64,000 nucleotides of DNA, from the NCBI RefSeq assembly GCF_019925205.1, contig NC_083568.1:10662393-10726392 (forward strand). The letters run 5' to 3'. Under the pieces are notes generated by a model, which was not told where the DNA came from, searched no databases, and worked only from the letters and a program-made list of their open reading frames with translations. Below are positions 12,101 to 25,000 of the stretch, in pieces. A program made the position numbers and the translations under genes. This DNA is from Metopolophium dirhodum. Its lineage: Eukaryota; Arthropoda; Insecta; Hemiptera; Aphididae. Numbering within the stretch: the first letter of the stretch is position 1; each line of letters opens with the position of its first letter.

Positions 12101-15100
12101 GAAAATGTAATTTGAAAGTGCTGTGTTCATTCAATGTGTGTACATTTTCAGGAATGTTGAGTGCAGCTGCTTCCCTTGGACTTATTCATTTGTGGGATGT
12201 CCATGGTGGGTTAACTCCAATTGACAAGTATCTTTATACATCTGAAGAATATATTAAAGTAAATATTGAGTTTTTATATCTTGTTATAAATTAATCATTT
12301 TTCTTTTGTAACCACCTATAATGATTAGGCTGGTGCTCTCCTTGCTTTGGGAATTGTAAATGTTGGAGTACGCAATGAATGCGATCCAGCTTACTCACTT
12401 TTATCTGATTATGTTTTACACGAGAGTGTTTTACTTAGAATTGGAGCTGTCTTAGGTAACTTTTTTATTTTTATAAATGTTATAAGTGTATATACAAGTG
12501 TATATCATATAATTTGCTTAGGTTTGGGACTTGCCTATGCTGGTACAAGACGACAAGATGTTATAACATTATTGTTGCCAGTTATGTCCAATAATAAATC
12601 TACACCAGAAGTTGTTGCATTGGCTGCTCTTTCTTGTGGAATGATTAGTGTAGGGGCTGCTAACCAAGATGTTATATCCACAATTCTACAAACTCTGGTG
12701 GATTTACCTTCTACAGAACTACAAGATGGCCATTATTCAAGATTTTTACCGCTTGCTCTTGGATTATGTTATCTTGGTATGGCTTCAATAAAATTTAGTC
12801 TACCCTTAAAGTACATAAATCTATAAATAATATTTTTACAACTTAAAGGTCTTAAGGACAAAGCTGATGCACTTGATGGGGATTTGAATGTATTAGCTGA
12901 TCCATTTAAGTCCATGGCTAAAATGACAGTCAAAATGTGTGCTTGTGCTGGCTCTGGTGATGTACTGACTATTCAAGAGTTATTACATATATGTAGTGAA
13001 CATTATACACCAGCTCCAGTAATTGTTAATTTAATAATTATTAGTTATTACTACTTATAAACTCTTATAAGTCTGTAAATATTTAATAATGATGTAATTT
13101 GTTTTTTAGAAAGAAGAAGTTTCTAAAAAACAAAGTGAAAAAAAAGATAAGGATAGTGACAAAAAAGAAACTACTACGTCTGCAGAAAAAGAAAAGGAGA
13201 AAGAAAAAAACAAAGAGACTGCTAGTAAGGACCTTTCAACCATGCAAGCTGTTGCAGCTTTAGCTGTAGCTGTTGTAGCTATGGGAGAAGATACTGGATC
13301 AGAAATGTGTACCAGAATTTTTGGACAATTAGTAAGACATTTCTATATACAATTAGAAATCATAGAGCTGTATTTAAATATAATTTTATTATTTTTAGGG
13401 TCGGTATGGTGAACCACCTGTAAGAAGAGCTGTTCCATTAGCAATTGCGTTGTTATCTATATCAAACCCTCAAATGAATATCATCGATGTGCTAAATAAA
13501 TACTCCCATGATTTAGATGAAGAAGTAGCACATAATGCTATATTTTCAATGGGTTTGGTTGGAGCTGGTACTAACAATGCTAGGTAATAAAAAAAAAAAA
13601 AATATAAATAAGTAGGTATAAAAATGCAGTCTGATAAAATCTAATCTATAAGATTGTCTCAAAATAATTTAATACCAATTTAAATTTACAAAAATTTGTT
13701 TTTGAAGTAGAACATAAAGTCAAACAATGATAAAATATATAACCAATATGTCAAATCCTCCTGTGGCATATTTAGGAATTTTTTATGGGGAAGGTCCAGA
13801 TAATTTTCAGAAAACAGCCTCGGGGGGCAAAGCCCCCCATACCACCCAATTACTCTTTATTAAATAAATATACCATATTTATAAGATGATATAAAATGTT
13901 TGAGTTTTTAATTATTAAATAATAATATGTACAAAACAAATTTAAATAAAGCGGGTATGTGGATGTCGCTCTGCTGTATAGTAGGTTACAAGTGGGTCAA
14001 TGTATAATGGATTTTATTAAACTCGAATTCAATGATATAATATTATTGATAAGAAAAACGGTTCTGAGCGGAGACGGTTTGTCAGTCTGGATATTTTATA
14101 TTGTTATTATTTATTATAGCCTGTATGTTGAATTAATATTAAAATATTTTTTTTATTTTATTCGTTTCTATAGTGATAAACAAAGCGTTAAAAATTAAAA
14201 TCCTATTTTTAAGTGGTTTTTCGTATTTTTCTGTGGTTTTTCCTGCGGCATTAATTAACTATTGAGAAAATCAAAAAATGACCTCCTTAAAGTAACATCT
14301 TGATCCAATTTGCTAAAAGATTAGGTACATAGTATTGAAATCTATACTAAATCTACTATGTAAACATTTTTTATGCATACAAAAAAAAAAAATAAACACC
14401 ATTGTAAAACCACTAGCATCACATTATTGCTCCGCTTAAAATCTAATGTAGTTATGTTATAACTTATAACTTTTATAAAAATATTTCCTTAAGGTTTGAG
14501 AATTTTAAGGTTGAAAAAGATCTCTCTGGAGTGGCTGTAGATACTGGCAATGTTCAAAACTACAAAATATTTGAACTAAAAAATGAACTCTGTATTTTTA
14601 AACCATTTTTGGTACCACTCATAACAAAAAAAATTTTTATTCTTATAATTACTCAAAAATCATAAAACAATGTGAATGCATTTTATCTATGCATCTATTG
14701 TTAACTTAACTCTATTGTAAGTAAGTTTGGTATAAATCATGACGTAACCAGATTGTGGCCCGCGCATGTGCAGTCTTATTATTCTGTTAGTACACTACAG
14801 ACTACTGGGCAATCACAGCAGTCCTACCGTTCCGAGCCTACGCAATTTTTCCAAACTTATTTGGAATAGAGTAGAGAATTTGTGGTTTATAGAAGAAACA
14901 CAGTATTAATTAAATTCATTCACATTACAACTACTTTTATGTTTATATTTTTAAAATTATTGATTTTATTGTTTTTAAACTTATTTTTTTTTTTGTCATT
15001 GTAAAACTCATGAGTTTATATAAATAATAATAAATTTGAAAATGTTCAGGTTAGCTACTATGTTGCGTCAGTTAGCTCAATACCATGCTAAAAACACTGG

Positions 15101-15937
15101 TCATTTGTTCATGGTGCGCATTGCCCAGGGTTTGACACACATGGGTAAAGGTACGCTATCATTGTCGCCGTTCCATACTGACAGACAAGTAATGAATCCT
15201 GTGGCTGTATCAGGTCTTCTTATCACACTATTTAGCTTCTTGGACACTCGTAACAGTAAGTCCATACTTTTAATAACATAATATTGTGGTATTTTTCATA
15301 TATGTTAACATGAGTTATAATTTAAAAAAATTATTTACATATATATATTAAAATATTTGTTGTCCTCTAGTTATCTTAGGTAAGTCTCATTACTTACTTT
15401 ACACTTTGGTCGTTGCTATGTACCCAAGATGGCTGGTGACTTTGGATGAAGACCTTGAGCCACTCCCTGTATCAGTTCGAGTTGGTCAAGTAAGTTTTTT
15501 TTACATTATAGTAGTCTTGTTTTATCCTCAATTGTTCAATGCATGCACTCCATCCCAGATAGAAATATATTTAAATTAAAATTATAAGGATGTAGTATTT
15601 CAAACATATTGTTCGTGGGTTAAAATCCAAGACTGTATATTTTAATCTTTTGACTTTGATATATTTCTTATGATTATAAAGGGTCTATGGCTATTTATGA
15701 TTAGCATAAAATAATGGTAAATATTTAATTGAATTGATAAACCATTGCATTTTGTAGGCTGTTGATGTCATTGGAAAAGCCGGTACCCCTAAAACAATAG
15801 CTGGAGTACATACCCACACGACACCAGTTCTATTGGCAGTAGGCGAAAGGGCAGAACTCGCTACTGATGAATACAAATGTCTTACACCTGTCATGGAAGG
15901 ATTTGTTATATTGCGTAAAAAGCAAGAAAACGAGTAA
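9166..15937 (+). CDS. PSMD2: 26S proteasome base subunit Rpn1 (PSMD2), 16 exons
   Basis: Exons: 9166-9198, 9304-9360, 9677-9969, 10083-10289, 10469-10627, 11608-11752, 11842-12061, 12152-12258, 12329-12455, 12522-12776, 12849-13018, 13110-13331, 13399-13583, 15050-15255, 15371-15489, 15758-15937. All introns are GT-AG, all phases agree, and the product is 894 aa, close to human and fly Rpn1 (about 910). Rpn1 is the large scaffold of the 19S regulatory particle base and docks ubiquitin receptors and Ubp6/USP14. Recognisable stretches include DPVVRKQLAYMLGRQ, the proteasome/cyclosome repeats (AAASLGLIHLWDVHGG, ILGKSHYLLYTLV) and the conserved end GFVILRKKQENE. A Lys/Glu-rich linker (residues about 592-633) splits the repeat domain, as in the family. 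The start is the first ATG of an 11-codon first exon. Introns 5 and 13 carry repeats. No defect was seen. Confidence 0.97.
11094..11352. mobile_element. MITE with ~100-bp inverted repeats in Rpn1 intron 5
   Basis: The left arm (about 11094-11197) and right arm (about 11250-11352) pair nearly throughout. 'ttgtgaaaaagggc' and 'gactgg..gtggcactg' on the left recur reverse-complemented on the right. The arms enclose a short AT-rich centre. It is non-coding and sits inside an intron without disturbing the splice sites. Confidence 0.8.
13951..14450 (+). repeat. Dispersed repeat, family F copy 1
   Basis: It begins 'gcgggtatgtggatgtcgct' and continues with 'ctgctgtatagtaggttaca', 'gggtcaatgtataatgga' and 'ttctgagcggagacgg'. 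The same series occurs at 21.0, 50.3, 58.3 and (inverted) 63.2-63.8 kb. It lies in Rpn1 intron 13, and the small open frame within it is repeat sequence. It ends near 'gctccgcttaaaatctaa', matched at 58.7 kb. Confidence 0.75.
14740..14870. other. GC-richer island in Rpn1 intron 13, unexplained
   Basis: About 130 bases including 'gtggcccgcgcatgtgcag' and 'gggcaatcacagcagtcc' are clearly less AT-rich than the surrounding intron. I found no open frame consistent with Rpn1, no clear snoRNA boxes and no second copy in the window. Confidence 0.25.
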
Positions 15938-16000
15938 TTTTTTTTTTTTTTTTCATTTATATATATACTTCTTTTTTTACACAAATTAGTTATGTGTGTC

Positions 16001-16006
16001 AATAAA
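16001..16006 (+). terminator. Rpn1 polyadenylation signal
   Basis: A canonical AATAAA lies 64 bp after the Rpn1 stop. The minus-strand gene's stop codon is only 43 bp further on, so the two 3' ends abut or overlap. Confidence 0.7.
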
Positions 16007-16048
16007 AATTAATATTATTTGTAAATAATAAATCATAAATATTAATAT

Positions 16049-19000
16049 TTATAATAGATTTTTAAATTTATTGTACCTTTTCTCATTTTTAGTATTAGTT
16101 ATATCAACTACTGTGATCATCACAAGTATTACAGACCAAAAAGTTATTATAATGAATGGTTTTGTGACAAAAGTCTGTTTTTCAATCAAATTTCTGATAA
16201 AACAAATGCCTTCTGAAATTGGGAAATAGTGATTTACCGCATATCTCCAACCAAATAATTCACATGTGGGCCACCAAAGTCCTATGAGAAAAAAAAAATA
16301 AGATTTTTAAAATTATTATTGTTATTGATAATAATAATGTAGGACCTAACCTGAGACGTAGACGCATATTGTGAATTTTAAGTACAGTATTACTGTAATA
16401 CCGAAATGATTTTTTACAACTGAACATAAGATATATCCTAAAAAAATTAATATAAGAATATTATTTTAGTTTTATATTTCAATGGACAGTACCAAAAAAT
16501 AAATATACGCATACATGTACGAATAGTTTTCACCATATCTGTTTAAGGTGTTATAACTTATGCTGTATACTATACATTAGTGGGAATCAAGGAAAACAAT
16601 TGTTGTATATATAAGTAAACTGGATAAAATATTTATTACAAACTGGCAGTCGTCTGAAATTACTGAAGCGAATAGACGATAAGTATTGAGTTATAAAATA
16701 ACTATTATCAACAAAATGCATTTAATAATATTTCAGTATAAAACACTTGTATTGACTGACACTGAAAATTCCTGTACATTTATGTACAGAGTGGTTCATT
16801 TTACACAAGTTTTCAGTAAATTAAAAAAAATAAAATTACAAATTTAATTTAATTGTGTTTCAAAAATTTGAAAATGTACATTTTTTAACGAATTTTGCTG
16901 CGATTTAATATTTATACGATAACCAAATCATAGATTGTCAGATTGATCTAATGTGGTTAGTTTTGGTTAAGGTTTGTTCACGGATCATTGTTGTATAGAA
17001 TACTGTGGGTCTGTTAAACATTGTATATTTTCACGGTTTTACGACAAAATTGCCTAAGTCGAACATCTTAACATACGTACAACTTCTAAATGTTATATAC
17101 TTATATCTAAGTAGTAAGTTATAATCTAATTACCTAAGTGTATTCCGCAGACGCTCACAAGCAACAAACCCAAAAACACGTAGTAGAGATGTGTGCTGAT
17201 AATATCGTATAGGAAGTGCACGTGTACGACCATAAACGCGTTCCAGACGACGGCAATCGGTACCTGAACGATAAGACGTGCCAGATATGACGTCCTACCG
17301 TCGTAATAACAGTCTTCGCCTGTGACCTGCTGTAGCCGAACGGCGATTGCTCCGTGAAAAAAGAATGCCAAACTAATATAATATGCACACACATAATATT
17401 ATTATTATAATATGAGAGCGGTGTAGCACAATTTGTCTTTAGGGATACGAATATACAATATAATTTTGAACACAACGCGCAGGTATGATAATTAATATGT
17501 ATATTATATTGTATACTTGCAGCGTCGATCTCGGTGCCTCGGGAAAATAGAAGAGAGAGAGAAAGATTAAATGCCCGCGAATAGGTACTTCCTGTCTTGT
17601 ACATTTTATGTACGTATCTAACTACCTTTCTGTTGTCAGTCGTGGGCCATTATTATATTATTTATATTATACATTTTTTGGCTACATGTCTAGTCACCGA
17701 GGTTGAAAAATAACTATTTGTAGGTATATAATATGTGTGTATAGGTATTAATTAATTTTATTTTTATAATATGTACGTACCTATTAGCTATAGGTATAAT
17801 AACAATAACATTAACATTTATTCAATATAAAAATATATAATGACACACAATATATTAGGTAGATACTTAAAGTATTTCGAAGTTATTTATTGTCCTGTAA
17901 ATACTAAATACTAAATAGCTAGTAGACTTAATACCTAATTGCCAAAACGGTTTTAAAAACCGAGTTTTGGGTCTTGGTAACTCGCCTATTATAAACGATG
18001 GGTTTTACACTCAAATATAAAATGCTGTACTTATGTTACAATGTTACATACTTACATAATATAATAACACGGAACAATTTCACTTTTCATTTTTTTTTTT
18101 TTTTTAAACAACAAATAAAATGTAGGCCCCTGACTCGGCTGATTGTCCTAATTTCAAAATAGCAGGATATGGCCAAGCACAACAGGTGACCCCCCTCCCT
18201 ACGCACGTCTCATATGTAGATAAGCTTCGTCCTATAGAATATAGATAGGACAGACAGGTTGTTATACTTACATGACAATCAGTCCTGAATTAACAAATCG
18301 TCCGTAAATAGGATATTCGCCGTTGGCATCGTACGTAATGTTCTGTGAAAACTATAGATAAAATAAAAGTTCTATATAAATTTAAACCTCAGCTTAGTAT
18401 ACAAGACGTGTACAAAATACAAGTATACAACCAAGTACTAGTCACTAGTCAGCAATGTCACCTTTAAAGAATCATCATTGATGTCCGTAACGTATTCCGT
18501 CATCATGTTGTGCGCGTAGTCCGATAGAAATTGTTTATAGAGTTCCGTTAGTTGATCTTTTACGACAGCAGATTTTCGCCCGTCTATAAATTATAATATA
18601 TAGTAAATATGTACTTTTTTATTCCTTGTGATGTCATTACATGGGGCTGAACTGTTTTTACTGTTTTTGACTATGTAAGTAGGTTGTAGGTATGTTATTA
18701 CTAATTAGTAATTAATAATATAGGGTCTAGGGATTTAGACTATTTGTATATAGCTAATATGATCAAAATATTGTTAAATAGGTACCTATTTGGTGTCATT
18801 TCAGTTTATAATAAAGGGAGCACAAGTTTTGACTGGCCATATTTTAACTTAAAAAAACCGCTCGCAAGCACACATTAATATATTAATATGTTCCTTTTCT
18901 TTACACACACACATACACACTATACATAACAACTTCCGTGCACATCCCTAGTAATTACTAATTTATCATCGTGACAATAATTTCATAGTACAGAATCTAA

Positions 19001-22000
19001 TATTTTATTAACAAAATGAATGAATATAACAATGTGTGAATTAATAATATCGAGATACATTAATTGGGATATCGATTATAAGTCTTCTTGTATAGGTTCC
19101 AAAATCAATATATGAACATTTTGAATCGCCAATTTTAAAATAATTATTTAAACATTGTTTTTAAATTGGAAATTTTATTGAAGTACTTGTACAGTTCACA
19201 ATATTTGACGTTTTCATACTAAAATAAATACCTATTTGAGGACAGCAAATTTTTGTACGATGAAAAACTTCATCAATCGAAGTTGGGCTATTTTTAATAT
19301 TATTTACGCTTAAATCTTCAGGTTCGTCTTCTTATTTTTCGCCATATTTTATAATATTCTAAACTGTACTTATAGACGTATAGTGCTGCAGGTAGCCTTT
19401 ATTTTTCATAAAAATAGCATCAGCTTTATATTATTAATTTTTATAAATTAATCAAAATGATGCGTTATTTGTACGATACGTTATGATCACGATAAATGCA
19501 CGTTATCAAAAAAATAACAAAATATTCAAATTTGTTTGGTGTTTTGGTGTTGTTAGTTGTTAAATTGCAGTAGGTACCTACATATTTATCTGACTAATCA
19601 ATTTTTCAAACTATTATAAAAATGATGCAATTGTAATAAGTCCCGGACGGCCGGACCTATTTATTACTTGATAGCTATAATAATTTACATAATGATTTTC
19701 GAGTAGGCAACATAAAATTGTTTTTATAATATAATAATAAACTTTATAAGTAGGTATATAAACTTATGGATTTTATTTTAGTTTTTAAATAAATAGGTAC
19801 CTACCTCCTAACTACGTGTCTATTATATATTTAAAGAACTGCTTTATAATATTATTTTTTTAGTGTACCTAAACGTGATACTTTAGAAGCTTTGGAGACC
19901 CCTGCCCCTTACATTAAAGTCTACTGCTCGTTTTATACATAAGTGAATATTGTATTATACCGCCATACCGGTCATGTTCATTGTGATTATTATCTGACTA
20001 TTTTCAAAATCAGCGTTGTTTTTTATTTTTCTTTCGATTCGCCGTCGCAGAGCCATTGTATAGTTTTTATCAAAGTACAGTAAGCACTGACTCCTTCCCA
20101 CATCAGCATCTTCGAATAATTTCTGTAATCATATAATTTATTTGATGATTTTTAAGTGTACATCTAGATACGTAATAATTAATATAATGTGATTAACAAT
20201 TAATAATAATGAAACTATGTATGTACTCTAATTTAAATATGTTATAAAATATATATTATTTTATATTTAGACAAAAGCCAGTCTCAATTAAGTTTCAGTC
20301 CGTCATGACTGTGCGTTCTATAAACAGTGTTTTTAAATACTAAAATCTTACTGATTCACAATTAAGTTGAACGATATTATAATATCAAATGATCTACACC
20401 AGGGTAGGTACTGCACTACTGCTGCTTTTCCAAATAATAATTGTAGTTTAAGTGTTTAGAGCAGGGGTCTCCAACCTTTTTTACGGCGGCCAAAATTGAG
20501 ATACGCTTTGGCATCGCGGGCCAACATCTTTAGAGGAATAGATCGGTTAAGAAATTGAAGAATAGATAAGATTTATTTAGAAAAATTAATGTTTGTTTAT
20601 ACACTTTTTTATTTTATAATGAGTTTTTCTATTATAAGTTAGTGTTAGTACTTAGTACCTATATAGGTATAAATGATTATTATAAGCTGTTACGAAGAAC
20701 ACCAAAAGAAAATAACTTATTGAATTAATTAAATAAAATTAATTAATTATTTTTTCTTTTGGTGTTATTCGTAACAGCTTATAATAGTCATTTAATCAAA
20801 ACATTAATTAGCTTGGCGGGCCAGTGAAAAACCCTTGGCGAGCCGGATTCGGCCCGCTGGCCGTAGGTAGGAGACTTCTGGTTTAGAGAGTATTATCAAT
20901 ATTCTATCTTTGGTTTGGATCAAAATAATACTAGGTACCTATATAGAAAGTGTATAGGTACATGATAATTTATAAGTTTTTACTATGATTTCATATAAAA
21001 AGTAATTTAAATTAAAAAAAGCGGGTAAGTGGGTGTCGCTCTGCTGTACAGTAGGTTACAAGTAGGTCACTGTAATGGATTGTGTTAAATTTGAATTCAA
21101 TGATGATATATTATCATTACGCGTATAAGAAAAACGATTCTGGGCGAAGACGGTCAGTTAGTCTATGATATTACTAAGTAGGTACCTATATAATAATATG
21201 ATATTATTGTGAATATATTTATTTATATATACAACCTATTTATGTGGAACCTCGTTTTAAATTTTCAATCCTTAGCTATAAAAGTTGAATATTTTATAAA
21301 TTTTTAACTACAAAATAATTATTAAATTTTATATTTTAAAAATATTTCGTCAAAAATCGAATTTCAAATGCACATAAAAATTTAATTCGACTTTCTTGTA
21401 GACATTTTTTTTTTTTTATAAAGGTAGAAAAACTTATGATGAATATTGTTCACATTTTCAAATCTTAGATTTAAAAAGAAAAATTTTTATGAATTCTAAC
21501 TCAAAATAATTTTGTTAGCATTTGAACTTTATATGCTTATAAAAAAATAATTGTGACTGGATTTTTAATATTTTTAAAATGTCATTGTAACAATATATTA
21601 AGAGCCTTGTATTCAATTTTCAAGGTTTTTTACTTCACAAATAAAATTTATTGACATTCATAAAAAAAAAAAAACTAAAAAAATATATCGTGTATGTGTG
21701 ATGTTACTATTACAATTTGTAATATCATACTGTTAAAGTGTTCACAAGTTCATTATACAGTGCATTAACAAATACTCAGGAAACTAACACAAATTGGAGT
21801 TTAATCCAAAAGTTAGCTGTATAAGTTATATACACGTTATTATACTGCCTATAGACAGTGAACAATGCCCACACTGGTACCTATAAACAATATATTATCA
21901 TGGCTCGTGTGTGTTGGTAGGTCATAAGTATAAAAACTATTTCACTGACCACAGGGAAAAACAATTTTAAGTGACGACTGATGAACATATTACTCATAGG

Positions 22001-25000
22001 TTCGATCGTCTCATTATTGTAGTCACCCAAATCTTCGTTATGCACCATTATAAACACGTTTAGTTTTGGGTACGCCGAAAACGACCAGTGCACGGCCAAT
22101 GGAAACAGAATTACGCACGCAAATGCAGAAAATGATAAGCTGTAAACATACGCAAGAACACAAACATTTATTTATTATTATTCGACTTCTGTCAATAATA
22201 ATTATACTTAATTTATACTTCTGTATACAGAATAGAATTACTAATTACTAGCTAAAAATACCAAAATATTGCGACAAAGCATATTATTGTTATTATGTCG
22301 ATATGAGCTAGCGAATGTAGTTGTTTTAATTCTTAAGCCGTTAACCTGTTCATTTCTAAAAAAAAAACATAGGTAAATGTTGTTTAATGGATAATGCTTT
22401 AACAAAATATAATATTATAGCCTATAGAATTTACAAAGTAATATTAAAAAAATACGAATAAATTATTCAAATGATTATTTATTTTTATTTTGTATCGTTT
22501 GGACCTTCACTTCCACGAATCTATACGATTTCGTCAGTTTCGATGTGTTGAAAAAATGTAAAAGCCTTCCGGTATATGTGTTGCCGACTATTGAACCATT
22601 TATTATAACTATAACTATAACTGGAAATATAACGATGGGGGTATCAGTAAGAATTATTTTTTATTAATTACTATTATTATTATTATTGTTATTATTATTA
22701 TTATTATTATTACTACGATTGTTGCAGTCAGGTAGTAGAAATCGTTAATAATTATGTTTAAAATTCGAATGTCTTACATAATATGCTAGGTAATAATATT
22801 ATATACGATATTATAAAAATGAACCAGAATAATTCTCCCGCGTTACCTGCAACTCCTATATATATTATTATATACATCGTTTATTATCGTTGAGCATGCA
22901 TTAGCCGCACCCAAGTTGCATGTGTAGACAACGGATTGCGTATTTGGCATATTAACATATAATATATCAGATTACTCGTGTAAAGTATATGTGTTATTTG
23001 GAATTGTAGAAAGATCGAAATTATCCAACGTTTAATAAATAACGTGTGATGCACTGCAACTGCTGTGGAATGTAAGTGGGCTATATAAATATTATGCATA
23101 TTATATTCAGTTGTACTGGCCAAATACCGGCAACGTAGGTACCTATCACATATTTTAAAATAATTTATATATGTAATATGTATATATATATAGGTTAGGT
23201 TAGGTTATATATATGTAGGTATATTAAATTATTACCTTCATACTTGATATATAATATTATATCACAAGCGTTCCATTAAAACTCAAAAGCACTAATTTCT
23301 AACGTCCCCTTGTCTAAATTTTACCGGAAAGCAAAAAAAAAAATGTTTAATCATACGCGGTTTCCTAGAGGTTTAACTGATATGTATTCAATCAATGAGC
23401 AGTTGCAGACATCGTGTAATATTAAAGATTATATTTTGAAGAATAATAATTAATAATATAAGTAAAGAAAAATATTATATATTTTTAAATGTAGGTATGT
23501 CACAAACTTAATTCCTTTTAGTTGGACAACCACAGTATAATATTTTCACGACGGTTATGACTGTTATAACTTATGAGCTTAACAATGTTGCACTTTTTAT
23601 TGACAACTACATTGCAGAGAGTGTCTTAGTGTCATACGGTCGCCATAAACCATATTAGGAGATCAGATAAACCAAGAAGAACGGATATTGTTACGATTGC
23701 CAACAGGGGCGTCATAATTTTCAGACAGTTTAGATGATTTTGTAATTTTGTTTTTAACAGTATATAAAATTGTTTAGAAATACTGCTTGGGGGCGGCCCC
23801 TAGACCCCTCTCCCCCTGGAAACTCCCCTGATTGCTGAAAATCTCGATATAAGTAACTGTACTAATAAATATCTTATTAGTTATTAGGTACCTTCAAATT
23901 TTGATGTTTAGTATTATTGTAATATTAAAAGTGATTTATGAAATCGTGCAATGCAATAGGTACATACGTACAGTACATATTACATTGCGATTAGCCGTTT
24001 ATGAGATCCTGCTTACAACACTAAATTAAAATTGTGGATACCTACTTAAATTTAACTGAATAACCTATATTCAAAAACATTATGATTTTATGACGTACCT
24101 AACGTGAATATAAACCACCATGATACTCAAAGCATCAATAACGTGTAGCTGGAGGCAGCTGTAGTATATTATATGTATACCGGGTGATCAACAAGGTTTT
24201 TCTAAAAAAAAAAATAATATTTTTTTATTTTTTACATTTTTTTGCTCCTTATTTCAAATTAGAACCTTATTTTAGTACTTTGATATACAAAAATAAAATT
24301 TTGGATGAGTGTTTTATGAGTTCTATCTTATAACTCGATAAGTGTTTAAAGTTTTTTTGAGCAGAGTGGAGAGTGGAGTGGTACAGAGTTTTTAAATACG
24401 TATAATAATTATAAGTTATAACTAATAATCTAATTTTCTGAAATTTGATTTTGATAGATCTTAATACTCTCTTCGATTATGAAGATAAAAATGTATGAAA
24501 AAACGTTTGTTTTTTGAAATACTTAATAAGTGTCTTACGTTAAATGGATCACCCAGTATTTGTGTGCGTGGCACAAAATCAAGATTATTTTCTTACAAAC
24601 ATTTAACACGGTGATTAGAATCGGCGTAGATATATAATTGCAATGACATCGCATTTATAAATATAGGTATATAAATAGGTGTTAACTTATATAATACTAA
24701 TATTTTATTAAGTTAATATCGTTAAAGGACGCTTACGAATACATTCTGATCAAAGTCCAAATGTTTTTTAGTATTAGTGCCTGTAGTACGCTTTTTTGTT
24801 TTTTGGGTTCACTGAGTTCCTAAAATCAACAAACAAAATGGTGAATTTATTATTTCAACAAAATAATTCAAAACCTATTTGTTAAAATAGTTATCATTAT
24901 TTTTGTAGACATCAAAATTCATAATAATGCATGTTCGATGTTCGCCTGCCTACGAAATTATTTTATCATAATACTTATAATGGTTATTCTTATAAAACAC

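Noticed and set aside
12347..12826. 159-codon continuous frame in Rpn1
   Set aside because: It reads through an intron (12456-12521) that happens to be open; the spliced frame gives the conserved Rpn1 sequence.
17155..17604. 149-codon minus-strand open frame
   Set aside because: It is a shadow of the true ABC exon (17372-17134) read in another frame; the true frame shows membrane helices and matches the paralog.
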